A stretch of DNA of 8,963 bases, taken from positions 1-8,963 of the forward strand of contig CAZEAN010000182.1 of the NCBI GenBank assembly GCA_964510225.1, given 5' to 3'. Below the pieces are notes generated by a model, which saw nothing but the letters and a program-made list of their open reading frames with translations, was not told the origin of the DNA and searched no databases. Both the position numbers and the translations under genes were made by a program. The DNA comes from CAZEAN01 sp964510225 (GTDB taxonomy: Bacteria; Planctomycetota; Planctomycetia; Isosphaerales; Isosphaeraceae). Positions 1 to 7,356 of this stretch are shown here, in pieces (the first letter of the stretch is position 1; each line of letters opens with the position of its first letter).

Positions 1-206
1 GAAAACCGGCATCATACCCGAAGCAAGATCGGGAAGTTATTCCCGGCCTGTTCCTTAACACTGTCAGTGCATCGTGATTTCAACTCAATACCGGGAGTGG
101 ATTATGGTATTTCCATCCCTGTGAAGTAACTCACTCGATTGATTCGAATGAGAGCAATTACCACGACTAAATCGAGTTGTGATACTTAGGCTATAAAAGT
201 TTTGTA
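1..206. other. Left-end intergenic region, no supported gene
   Basis: This stretch lies downstream of the minus-strand pseudokinase gene. Plus frame 1 is open from the window edge to a TAA at 127-129, about 42 codons, so the tail of an upstream gene cannot be excluded, but nothing in the translation is recognisable. The only clear structure is a pair of overlapping short inverted repeats at 17-45. There is no T-run after them in either direction, so no classical terminator can be assigned. Confidence 0.4.
17..45. repeat. Overlapping, mutually exclusive short hairpins
   Basis: Stem CCCGA (17-21) pairs with TCGGG (29-33) across a 7-base loop. A second perfect stem, CGGGAA (30-35), pairs with TTCCCG (40-45) across a 4-base loop GTTA. 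They share bases 30-33, so only one can form at a time. They lie about 160 bases beyond the stop of the minus-strand gene ending at 207. The stems are short, and chance occurrence is possible. Confidence 0.3.
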
Positions 207-2972
207 TCAATAGACCAATCGGAGTTCAAGCCGATAATAGGGTTCTCCGAACTGGTCCTTGGTGACGGGATAGGTAAATGAAGTACCGATGTCAGCCCTG
301 TCACGCAGCGAGAGTCGGAGACCAGGACCGATGTTCATATAGGTGCCTCCTGAGGAGTTTTGAGGCCCGAAGAAGGGATCGGAATAGAGACCGTCCTGAA
401 ACGTGTAGCCATCGACCTCGAATGTCCCAATCAAGGGAGAGTCATTGGTAAAACGGTAGAGCCGATGATTGAGGCTGAACTTATAGTGAATCAATGCCCC
501 AGCATATTCTTGATTCCCCCCGATGGGAATCCACTCGGAAAGCTGACCTTGGAAGAAGGTTGATGGGGCCAGCTTCAGTGTTGTCAGTAGTGACGGTTCA
601 AGCGAAACGTGCCCGTTACCAAGGCCAAGAGACGCACGACCAATCGGCAGGTAAGTGCGGAACTGGAATGTAATTTGCAATAGTTCGGTGTCCAATAGCA
701 TGGACTTTGTTCCCAGATTCATATCCGAGAACCCTGCTGCGTGACCGATGAACGACCCAACAATGTTTGGCGCACTTGATGAGCTGCTTGTCGAAGAATT
801 ATCTGGGTAGAACAACGCGGAGTAGGAACGATAGGGGAACTCGATGAAGAACGATGCCCGGCCAGTCGCGATTTCCTGATAAAAGTAAAGTTGATGAACA
901 TCGATCGGGAACGAGCCCCGGACGGCATCTTGAAGATTCGTCGGATTACCGGGCAATCTTTCGCTAATCCGCGTCGGGAGGTTGATGTCAAACGGTTTCG
1001 GTCCACGTCCAGGACGGGTGAAAGTTCCCGCACTTTGTTCTATCGAGCCGGCTGCAGCCCAGAAGTATTCGTTGCGGTCTGGGAATGCCCAGTTGTTTGC
1101 GTAGTCGTATCGAAACCGCGTGAGTGTCTGGGGGCGAGCATAGTCTGGGAATAGGCCGGCGTACGCTTCAGGAACCCAGCTTGGCTGATAGCAGGGATCT
1201 GGACAAAAAATGCTGCCATAAAGCTGAACCAAGATCCGCCCGAGGGCTGTATGTGCGACTGGTAGCTCGCAGGGTGCTGTACCTGGAATGCAGGGACCGA
1301 TGTGACCCGTACCGCAGGTCAGGCAGATTCCCGTCGCCGAAAAGTCTGGGATTGGATCATCGATCAGGGGTTCTTTAACGGGTTGGAGGGTAACGAAGAC
1401 GTCCGAGGACGTATCGATAGGTGCCCCCACCGGAACCGAGATGATATCCGACTGAGGAGTGATGATGTCTACCGATTCTGTCAAACTCGGGGGCAGTGGA
1501 GGAAGGTCATCAGGCCCAGTTGTCGAGGCTGCAAGAGGAGGCGGCAACGCTCGAAACTGTGGGTCAGGAAGAGGAGGTGGGTACTGGGCACCTCTGATCC
1601 TCACGTCGCGGGGTGGTGGAATGGTGCTCTCTACAGAAATCGATCTTGGTGTGTAGCTGTTACGCACTAATTCATCGGTTTTTATTGGAGTCTTCGGAGA
1701 CTCAAGGCGAACATGAGCTTCAGGATCTAACGGGGTCAGTGCCTGCACTCCCGGATCGGGGTAGGTTGTCTCTTCTTTACTGAGATGAGTAGGCCAGCTT
1801 GATGTCTGCTCGAGTGGTCTTAACTCTGCCATCCTCTCCTTTGGAAATAATGAGTTGGAGTCATCAGTAATGACCGGTTGGATGGGGGCCGGACTACTTT
1901 TGACGAATGCCAGCACTAACGAGGATCCGAGGGCGAAGGCAAACACGATCGCCGCCGAGAGTTTCAGTACGTTGGAGAAACGTCCTCGGCCTCGACGAGG
2001 GTGCTGTTGTTGCTTTGGTTCAGGTGAGTTGGTGAGCTGCTGCAACCCATCGAGAGATCGCCAGAGATCCTCAGCCATGGCCGATCCTGATTGATAGCGA
2101 TCTTCAGGAATCCGAGCCATTGCCTTGAGGCAGACTTCGTCTATCTCCTTTGATACACCGTCGTTCAGTGAACTGGGTGCGGGAGGTCGACCCACGAGGA
2201 TGCTGCGGGTGAGCTGTCTCGAGGTCCCATTGTAGGGTAACTGGCCGGTGAGGAGCTGATAGAAGAGGACGCCGAGTGAGTAGATGTCAGCACTCGGGCC
2301 AATCGACTGATGCCTGGAAGTTAATTGCTCTGGACTCTGGTAGGGTGAGACTGACTCGGGTTCTCTCGACGGAGTCCCGCCCATCGTCGTTGCCAGACCA
2401 AAATTCCGGAGATGCGGCGTTCCAACAGCGCTGATGACAATGCTGGAGGGCCGGACACCTCGATGGACGACACCTTGGGTATGGGCGTGATCGAGGGCTT
2501 CTGCAACTGATGCAACAAGTCGTACAGCTTCTTCAGGAGAGAACCTCAGCGCCGTCATCATCTCAGAGAGCGGTCGACCCTGTGCCCGTTGAAAGGCGAG
2601 ATACGGTCGGCCGTTGATCTGTCCGATCTCCAGGATTGGGACAATCAGTAAGTGGCCGAGACGAGTCAGCCTTGTCCACTCGCTGTGTAATGTCCCTAGC
2701 TCCTCAGTGGAGAGCTCAGTGGATCGGTGGAGTATATGGAGTGAGATTTCTCTTTTTGACTGAAAATCGACAGCGCTATATCGTTCCCACCTACCTTCAA
2801 TCCCCGCAAATTCGAGGATCTGATACCTACCTACTGTCTCACCTGGCAAATACGTAGAGTGATTGGTTGCAGCGTTACCTTGTAATCTTAATCCTTGGTT
2901 CGGCCCGAGGTCGGGATGACCCTCGGTCCCTCGACTCTGATGACCCGCCCTCGGCAGATTCCGAGTCGCCAT
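207..2972 (-). CDS. Pseudokinase - membrane helix - proline-rich linker - C-terminal outer-membrane barrel-like protein
   Basis: A 921-residue protein. Residues 49-310 have a bacterial Ser/Thr kinase (PknB-type) fold: GRYQIL entry, alpha-C Glu98, SPE at 213-215, the D229-IYSLG stretch and the late Arg292. The catalytic parts are lost: the beta-3 lysine is His79, the HRD loop reads HRG (170-172) followed by VRPSS, and DFG reads NFG (190-192). The glycine loop (55-65) is degenerate, so a pseudokinase is likely. Residues 337-356 form one hydrophobic helix. Residues 357-545 are a Pro/Ser/Thr-rich linker, followed by a Cys-bearing segment (550-594). Residues about 612-921 are beta-rich and aromatic and end LELRLVY, resembling an outer-membrane barrel ending in an aromatic residue; as I recall, similar domains occur as stand-alone planctomycete proteins. 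The ATG start has a well-spaced AGGAGA at 2978-2983. The gene is divergent from the HEAT-like gene. Inferred role: envelope-spanning sensor or scaffold; the ligand is unknown. Confidence 0.85.
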   Translation of the reverse strand: MATRNLPRAGHQSRGTEGHPDLGPNQGLRLQGNAATNHSTYLPGETVGRYQILEFAGIEGRWERYSAVDFQSKREISLHILHRSTELSTEELGTLHSEWTRLTRLGHLLIVPILEIGQINGRPYLAFQRAQGRPLSEMMTALRFSPEEAVRLVASVAEALDHAHTQGVVHRGVRPSSIVISAVGTPHLRNFGLATTMGGTPSREPESVSPYQSPEQLTSRHQSIGPSADIYSLGVLFYQLLTGQLPYNGTSRQLTRSILVGRPPAPSSLNDGVSKEIDEVCLKAMARIPEDRYQSGSAMAEDLWRSLDGLQQLTNSPEPKQQQHPRRGRGRFSNVLKLSAAIVFAFALGSSLVLAFVKSSPAPIQPVITDDSNSLFPKERMAELRPLEQTSSWPTHLSKEETTYPDPGVQALTPLDPEAHVRLESPKTPIKTDELVRNSYTPRSISVESTIPPPRDVRIRGAQYPPPLPDPQFRALPPPLAASTTGPDDLPPLPPSLTESVDIITPQSDIISVPVGAPIDTSSDVFVTLQPVKEPLIDDPIPDFSATGICLTCGTGHIGPCIPGTAPCELPVAHTALGRILVQLYGSIFCPDPCYQPSWVPEAYAGLFPDYARPQTLTRFRYDYANNWAFPDRNEYFWAAAGSIEQSAGTFTRPGRGPKPFDINLPTRISERLPGNPTNLQDAVRGSFPIDVHQLYFYQEIATGRASFFIEFPYRSYSALFYPDNSSTSSSSSAPNIVGSFIGHAAGFSDMNLGTKSMLLDTELLQITFQFRTYLPIGRASLGLGNGHVSLEPSLLTTLKLAPSTFFQGQLSEWIPIGGNQEYAGALIHYKFSLNHRLYRFTNDSPLIGTFEVDGYTFQDGLYSDPFFGPQNSSGGTYMNIGPGLRLSLRDRADIGTSFTYPVTKDQFGEPYYRLELRLVY

Positions 2973-3328
2973 TCGATTCTCCTGGTCGACCCTAACTCTC
3001 TGGCTTCGAGTCGGGTAACTCGCCGAAGGATTCTAGTCTGACTGCAACTCAGACATGGGGCGTCAGGTTCCATCCTGCCCAGCGTTCTGCAGAGACGACG
3101 CATCTTCTATCCCCTAAATCCGATCCCGACAAGCCCAACGGCCTCCGAAGGAACAGGACCAAAGGTAGAAGGAGAGCAAACACACCGACTCCCGGAGCCT
3201 CTGATGGGCGATCTGCCGGGATTCTCTCAAGTCTGAAGCTGTTCCGAGCGATCAGTTTAGAGGAGTGTCCGAAATTGGTTTGATTGTATTGATTGGGTGG
3301 ATTGGCCTCGCCCGAGAGGATTGACGGA
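2973..3328. other. Divergent intergenic region between pseudokinase and HEAT-like genes
   Basis: This 356-base region must hold the promoters of both flanking genes, plus the Shine-Dalgarno sites at 2978-2983 (minus) and 3314-3320 (plus). I could not identify a convincing -35/-10 pair. The plus strand is relatively T-rich at 3276-3297, just before the HEAT-like gene. A minus-strand open frame crosses this region but is treated as a shadow (see rejected items). Confidence 0.5.
3314..3320 (+). promoter_or_regulatory. Shine-Dalgarno site that fixes the HEAT-like gene start
   Basis: GAGAGGA lies 8 bases before the ATG at 3329. This supports that ATG over an in-frame TTG at 3293, which would add 12 polar residues in front of an otherwise normal signal peptide. 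Confidence 0.6.
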
Positions 3329-4555
3329 ATGTCGCTAATGAATGCTTGTAAGACGGCATGGTGCTTCGTGTTGGTCATGGTGATGGCTGTGATCCTAGTG
3401 ACGAGCACGCAGGCGCAGGATTCCACGATGTCCTCTCTTTCAGGTTTCGGAGCACCTACTTCAGCATCATCGGCTGTCTCTGATGCAGGAGTATCTGGAG
3501 CGTCCGGAGCATCCTCGCAGACGTCGATCTTCTCATTGCTTGGACTAGGGCCGGCAGGTAAGGCCCATATTAAGAGCACGTTCTGCAAATCGCCGTTCTC
3601 CAGTCTGGCGGCCAATGCAAGCGCCCCTCTCTCAGGGATTTCGGGAGGGCTGCTCTCCCTCGACTGTTGCCCGAAACCCACCGCTGCCGAGCTAGCCCAA
3701 ATGGGGGCAACACCGGGATCACCACCAACTGGGGCTCAGTCACTGGCAGCCGCAGTTCAGGCCGACCAAGCTCAGGCGGAGGCTCGAATCGAAGCATTGG
3801 AATATCTGAGTACAGTTGATTGTCGCTACTGGCCAGAGGCTTCCGATGTCTTCCGCGATAGTCTTCGAGCTGACAAAGTCGAGTGTGTCCGATTTGCCGC
3901 AGCGAAGGCCCTTGGAAGCGGTTGTTGTTGCAACAAGGTGACAATTGAAGCCCTCAAGATTGTGGTTTCTGGGAGTGATACCGACGGGAATCCTCCGGAA
4001 TCCTCAGAACGGGTTCGTGCCGCAGCGTTCTATGCATTGAACCACTGCTTAGCCCGCTATGGATTGCTCACACCCGATCCGGAAGAGGCGCCAGCCCCTC
4101 CTGCTGGTGAAGAGGACTTCGCGCCTGGTATCTCGAGAACATCATTTGGCTCAGTTGCGAGTTATTATGAGTACGTTGCCAGGTTCAAGCCGCTGAGCCA
4201 GGTGATCACTGAAGCTCAGTTAGCGCTCTCGGATCCAACAAATCACCCCTTGGCAGGACGGATGCTACCCACCGGGCATCAAAGCATTTACCATGCCGTC
4301 GTTAAAGCAACGACTCCCGATCCGGTGGCTCTGGCCTCTGCAATTCAGGAACAACGAGCCGCTTCCCGTCCTAAGAACGAGCGATCACAATCCAGGGTCC
4401 GCCAAGTATCATTCAATCCCTCGTCATCCGCACGTCCTGGAGTGAACTCTCCTGTTCGGAACGCTTCTGTTCGAGATAACACCGTTCCGACCGGACAGCG
4501 GAGCTTGTTTGGCGTTATTCGATGGGCGAGTGCAAAACGGGCTAGCCATCGCTAG
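3329..4555 (+). CDS. Secreted cysteine-rich HEAT-like repeat protein
   Basis: A 408-residue protein from the ATG at 3329. It opens with a signal peptide: hydrophobic core at about 10-24 and probable cleavage after TQA at residue 29, giving a periplasmic or exported protein. Residues 31-110 are Ser/Ala/Gly-rich and low in complexity. Residues about 145-245 form paired helices of HEAT/armadillo type (EARIEALEYL, then KVECVRFAAAKALG, then SERVRAAAFYALNHC). Cysteines are conspicuous (113, 114, 165, 186, CCC at 199-201, 240), suggesting disulfides or metal binding. The tail (about 340-408) is basic, Ser/Arg-rich and probably disordered. As I recall, similar CCC-containing HEAT proteins occur in Planctomycetes. 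It is divergent from the barrel-bearing pseudokinase gene and 150 bases upstream of tssA on the same strand. Inferred role: protein-binding scaffold in the envelope. No catalytic motif is seen. Confidence 0.8.
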   Translation: MSLMNACKTAWCFVLVMVMAVILVTSTQAQDSTMSSLSGFGAPTSASSAVSDAGVSGASGASSQTSIFSLLGLGPAGKAHIKSTFCKSPFSSLAANASAPLSGISGGLLSLDCCPKPTAAELAQMGATPGSPPTGAQSLAAAVQADQAQAEARIEALEYLSTVDCRYWPEASDVFRDSLRADKVECVRFAAAKALGSGCCCNKVTIEALKIVVSGSDTDGNPPESSERVRAAAFYALNHCLARYGLLTPDPEEAPAPPAGEEDFAPGISRTSFGSVASYYEYVARFKPLSQVITEAQLALSDPTNHPLAGRMLPTGHQSIYHAVVKATTPDPVALASAIQEQRAASRPKNERSQSRVRQVSFNPSSSARPGVNSPVRNASVRDNTVPTGQRSLFGVIRWASAKRASHR

Positions 4556-4617
4556 ATTAAATAGCCAATAGATTATGCTTCTATTGTCCAAATGAGCGAT
4601 GTAATTTGCTAGCCATC
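4541..4617. repeat. Direct repeat of GCTAGCCATC around the HEAT-like gene stop
   Basis: The 10-mer GCTAGCCATC occurs at 4541-4550 and again at 4608-4617. The first copy, with the next five bases, also makes a perfect 5-bp inverted repeat (CTAGC 4542-4546, GCTAG 4551-4555) that ends on the TAG stop codon. No function can be assigned, and chance or local duplication are both possible. Confidence 0.4.
4566..4586 (+). terminator. Weak hairpin after the HEAT-like gene
   Basis: CAATAGA (4566-4572) pairs perfectly with TCTATTG (4580-4586) across a 7-base loop, 10 bases after the stop codon. It is AT-rich and lacks a following T-run, so it is at best a weak terminator or a transcript-end structure between the HEAT-like gene and tssA. 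Confidence 0.25.
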
Positions 4618-4705
4618 ACTTGCGACTCTGCAGGAACTACCTTAACCTCGTCTTCCTACGCCCTTAGTCATCCAATTTCATTGCTGGGAAACCGTTTACA
4701 ACTCC

Positions 4706-5764
4706 ATGGCTACAGAGCCTCTCCTCGACTTCGAACACCTCTTGGCGCCGATACCAGGTGATAATCCGGCTGGAGAACCGGTTCCATACATGACGCGGCA
4801 ACAGCTTGAGGACTTCCGCAAGGGAACCGATGTGGAGGAGTTCGACGAAAAGGATCCTCGACGACCAGAATCGCCGGTACCCCCGGATTGGGAATCGATC
4901 ATTCAGCTGGCCAAGGAGGTTCTGGAAACATCGTCCAAGGACCTCCTGGTCGCAGCCCGGTTGACTGAGGCGTTGACCTGTATGTACGGGTTTCGAGGCC
5001 TCCGGGACGGCCTCCATTTGATCTTGCTGATGGTTGAGCAATGCTGGGATCGAGTTTTCCCGGCGATCGAGGAGGAGGATGATCTTGAGATCCGGTCTGC
5101 TCCATTCAACTGGCTTGACGATCCTGATCGTGGGGCACGGTTTCCGACTGCCGTCAGACTGATCCCGATGGTCGAAGGCGAAGCTGGTCCGTGTTCTTGG
5201 ATCGACTGGAAACGTTCTCAGGGGGGAACGGGGTCGATTTCTGCTGCGGACTTTGAAGCTGCGGTGCAGCACACGCCTCGGGAAGTCTGCAAAGACCAGT
5301 TCGAGGATCTCGATGAAACCAGGACGTATCTTGACCAGATCACCGAAGATCTCAACGAAAGACTAGGGCAAGCGGCTCCAGGGATGCTTGGTCTCCGCCA
5401 AGCCGTGAGTGACTGCCGGATACTTGCGGAACAGATCCTTGAGCGAAAAGGACCAGATCCAGCGACATTGGCAAGCGACGATGACTCCGAGGAATCGGTT
5501 GAAGGCGGAGAGGGCGAATCGGGTGGTGAAAAGTCAGTAAAGCACCATGTCGCCTCGCGCGAGCAGATCTATCGTCACCTTCTCGAGTCTGCTCAACTCC
5601 TTCGTCAACTTGAACCACACAGCCCCATTCCCTATCTCCTCGAACGAGCGGTTGCTCTGGGGGCGCTTCCTTTTCCAGAACTCATGAAGACACTCATCCG
5701 CGACGACGGCGTTCTCGAAGAAATGGCTCGTGAGTTAGGGATTGAACCGTCGGGAGGGGATTGA
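4706..5764 (+). CDS. tssA: Type VI secretion system protein TssA (ImpA family), short form
   Basis: A 352-residue protein. TssA caps and primes the growing T6SS tail, linking baseplate and sheath assembly in the cytoplasm. The N-terminal ImpA domain is clear: PIPGDNPAGEPV at residues 15-26, then WDRVFPAIEEEDDLEIR (114-130) with NWLDD (135-139). Residues 250-276 are an acidic Ser/Glu/Gly linker. The C-terminal module (283-346) carries SREQIYRHLL and EPHSPIPYLLERAVALG, a familiar ImpA-type ending. The ATG start is supported by the LLDFEHLLAPIPG entry; no strong Shine-Dalgarno is visible, only GGGAA about 17 bases upstream, so expression may be low or coupled. No tssB, tssC, tssK or other core gene lies in the window. 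The next genes look like cysteine-hydrolase effectors, which fits T6SS cargo. Family assignment is firm. Confidence 0.93.
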   Translation: MATEPLLDFEHLLAPIPGDNPAGEPVPYMTRQQLEDFRKGTDVEEFDEKDPRRPESPVPPDWESIIQLAKEVLETSSKDLLVAARLTEALTCMYGFRGLRDGLHLILLMVEQCWDRVFPAIEEEDDLEIRSAPFNWLDDPDRGARFPTAVRLIPMVEGEAGPCSWIDWKRSQGGTGSISAADFEAAVQHTPREVCKDQFEDLDETRTYLDQITEDLNERLGQAAPGMLGLRQAVSDCRILAEQILERKGPDPATLASDDDSEESVEGGEGESGGEKSVKHHVASREQIYRHLLESAQLLRQLEPHSPIPYLLERAVALGALPFPELMKTLIRDDGVLEEMARELGIEPSGGD

Positions 5765-5881
5765 GCACGAAGAGGAACGCTGGCCTCAGAGCGGCTGGAA
5801 TTGGGGGCGACCGAAGGACTCAAGGTCCAATCAGAGTAAATATAATCTTTTATGTGGATGTTAAAGCTCAGCGACTCAATC

Positions 5882-5896
5882 CTTCTCCCTGAGAAG
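5882..5896 (+). terminator. Hairpin between convergent tssA and the permuted-hydrolase gene
   Basis: CTTCTC (5882-5887) pairs with GAGAAG (5891-5896) across loop CCT, followed by a modest T-rich stretch (TTCGATTGCTTTTC). It lies about 118 bases after the tssA stop. It is a plausible but weak rho-independent terminator. Confidence 0.3.
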
Positions 5897-5923
5897 TTCG
5901 ATTGCTTTTCTGGTCTATCGACT

Positions 5924-5948
5924 TAAACCAATAAACAGTGATGGTTTA
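5924..5948. repeat. Inverted repeat overlapping the stop codon of the minus-strand effector-like gene
   Basis: TAAACCA (5924-5930) and TGGTTTA (5942-5948) are perfect complements around an 11-base loop. The right arm contains the TAA stop of the minus-strand gene. It is AT-rich and has no T-run beyond it on the minus strand, so termination is only a possibility. Confidence 0.3.
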
Positions 5949-6956
5949 TGTCAGGCTCGGTAGGGAGATGTCATATGCCGGTGGTAATTCCGGGCCACCG
6001 TATCGATCGCTGTAGGCAATCTTGTACTCGGTACGCGCGTTCTGGTCGTGGTGCTTCATGGCGTTGATGACGAGGACGCCGAGGTAGATCACCGCATCTC
6101 GTCGCGAACTGGTGGGCTTCTTCAAAAGATGGAGATAAACATGATGGAGGATCCGGGTCAGAATAATGCGCTTTTTTACGTTCATCTGCCACGGGGTAAG
6201 ATTGCCGGCCCCGACCCTCCAGTATTCGTCAAGAAGCTTGTCGATGTGGAGGATCTGCTCCCGCCTCCTGCCGATCCTCACGCTGCTTTTCCGTTTCCAT
6301 TCCGCGACCGTTGGTACATTGTTCCCCGTTAATGCGTTGTGCAGCGAGAGGTTATCTGAGGTCAGCAGATTGTCCTGGAGTTTCTGCTGGAGCAGGTTTC
6401 TGGCAGCATCTAGGTGGTCCTGCCACCGAATGATCTGCTGGCGGACCTCGGGGATCCACTGGTTCAGCTCTGCGGCACTCATAACGAACCAGGGAGCTGG
6501 AAGCTTCGCGTAGGAATCAGCACCGCCCGCGATTAGTGCATTGACCGTGACCGCGTCGCAGTTCTTCTCCTTGCTCAGGAGCCTGTAGTTTGTTGTGCTC
6601 GCTTTGAAGTTTCTCCACCACTCGATCATGTGTTTCCCGTCGAGGCCACATGAGAGTACGTCTTGCGGGTTCCTCAGAGGTAATGACCAGGTTTGATCAG
6701 GATCACGCGGTTTGTTGTTTCTGCCATACGCATTTTTATCGCTTGCGAGTGAGTACGAAAGCTCACCACTATTCCTCGTTGGGTCGTCCGACGATGCCCA
6801 AGTCATGTACTTTGTCTGCCCTTGGATCAAATCGATAACCTCGACCGACCCATGTCCGAGACCCATCGACTTGAAGAAATTTCCGCCGCTACCAAACCAC
6901 CAAATCCGAACGATCGCTTCACCTGATCCTTTTTGATTCTGTCCCGCCCTTGGCAT
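5946..6956 (-). CDS. Effector-like protein with a probable permuted NlpC/P60-type (papain-fold) cysteine hydrolase domain
   Basis: A 336-residue protein with no signal peptide or membrane helix. GHGSVEV (34-40, His35), then KYMTW (49-53), then KNCDAVTVNALIAGGADSY (131-149, Cys133) follow the order His-then-Cys typical of circularly permuted NlpC/P60 domains, whose usual pattern is GHxSL...YISW...NCxxxVxxALxAGG. Such domains are peptidases, amidases or acyltransferases, and several occur in bacterial toxins. Residues 222-302 are helical and resemble a stretch in the neighbouring YopT-like protein (LDEYW...ILTRILHHV...SRRDAVIYL). The C-terminus ends YGGPELPPAYDISLPSLT. The ATG has a strong GAGGAGA at 6964-6970, 7 bases away. 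The gene is convergent with tssA and divergent from the YopT-like gene. Substrate is unknown. A T6SS effector role is inferred from the neighbourhood; the fold call rests on motifs only. Confidence 0.65.
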   Translation of the reverse strand: MPRAGQNQKGSGEAIVRIWWFGSGGNFFKSMGLGHGSVEVIDLIQGQTKYMTWASSDDPTRNSGELSYSLASDKNAYGRNNKPRDPDQTWSLPLRNPQDVLSCGLDGKHMIEWWRNFKASTTNYRLLSKEKNCDAVTVNALIAGGADSYAKLPAPWFVMSAAELNQWIPEVRQQIIRWQDHLDAARNLLQQKLQDNLLTSDNLSLHNALTGNNVPTVAEWKRKSSVRIGRRREQILHIDKLLDEYWRVGAGNLTPWQMNVKKRIILTRILHHVYLHLLKKPTSSRRDAVIYLGVLVINAMKHHDQNARTEYKIAYSDRYGGPELPPAYDISLPSLT

Positions 6957-7216
6957 GGTTCTTTCTCCTCGGTCTGAGCTGGGCTGTTGAAAGCCTTCAT
7001 CGCTTTGGTAGCGATCGAGGTACCCAACTCATCTCGTCAGATTCGAGGAAACGAGGCAGAGTTGGTTGTTGCCGTTAATTCTGTTTGTCGCGTTTCACTT
7101 CAAGGTAATCTTTGGTCGAGGGTATTTGCTTGGATTGACTCTGAGGTACTACGCGAAAGGTGTACTGGTTATGACTTACTCATTACCGCGGACGTTACTG
7201 CGCTGAATCTGATTGT

Positions 7217-7232
7217 ACCGGTGAACCGGTGA
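7217..7232. repeat. Tandem ACCGGTGA octamer, two copies
   Basis: ACCGGTGA occurs twice head to tail (7217-7224 and 7225-7232), each containing the palindrome ACCGGT. Tandem palindromic cores of this kind are typical of regulator-binding sites. It lies 260 bases upstream of the minus gene start and 219 bases before the plus gene start. The operator role is inference. Confidence 0.4.
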
Positions 7233-7237
7233 GTTGT

Positions 7238-7255
7238 CACAGCTCATTCGCTGTG
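7238..7255. promoter_or_regulatory. Perfect 6-bp hairpin next to the tandem repeat
   Basis: CACAGC (7238-7243) pairs with GCTGTG (7250-7255) across loop TCATTC, 5 bases after the ACCGGTGA pair. It could be a second binding site or an RNA structure. No T-run follows, so it is not an intrinsic terminator. Confidence 0.3.
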
Positions 7256-7340
7256 TCCGTAACATAGAGCACTGGACCTAACTTACGGCTCGCTGCCTCC
7301 GGGGAAGATTGATCTATTCGGCGTTTGTGATCTTCATACC

Positions 7341-7356
7341 CCATCGGTCTCGATGG
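7341..7356 (+). promoter_or_regulatory. Perfect hairpin about 95 bases upstream of the YopT-like gene
   Basis: CCATCG (7341-7346) pairs with CGATGG (7351-7356) across a GTCT tetraloop. It may sit in the 5' untranslated region of the YopT-like gene or act as a DNA-binding site. A partly overlapping alternative pairing (CTCGA 7349-7353 with a downstream TCGAG) is also possible. Confidence 0.3.

Noticed and set aside
3293..3328. TTG start adding 12 residues to the HEAT-like protein
   Set aside because: The ATG at 3329 has a good Shine-Dalgarno site and begins directly at a normal signal peptide.
3049..3681. Minus-strand open frame with a hydrophobic stretch followed by RR (3130-3192), faintly like a PEP-CTERM tail
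   Set aside because: Most of it overlaps the well-supported HEAT-like gene, the sorting-like stretch is followed by 26 or more further residues, and no family motif or ribosome site supports it.
5841..5846. Perfect TATAAT box
   Set aside because: No matching -35 element about 17 bases upstream, and it lies between convergent genes in an AT-rich spot, so a promoter there is not supported.
6987..7232. Plus-strand 81-residue frame ending just before the CACAGC hairpin
   Set aside because: It starts with TTG without a Shine-Dalgarno site and has no recognisable motif; an immunity role would be speculation.
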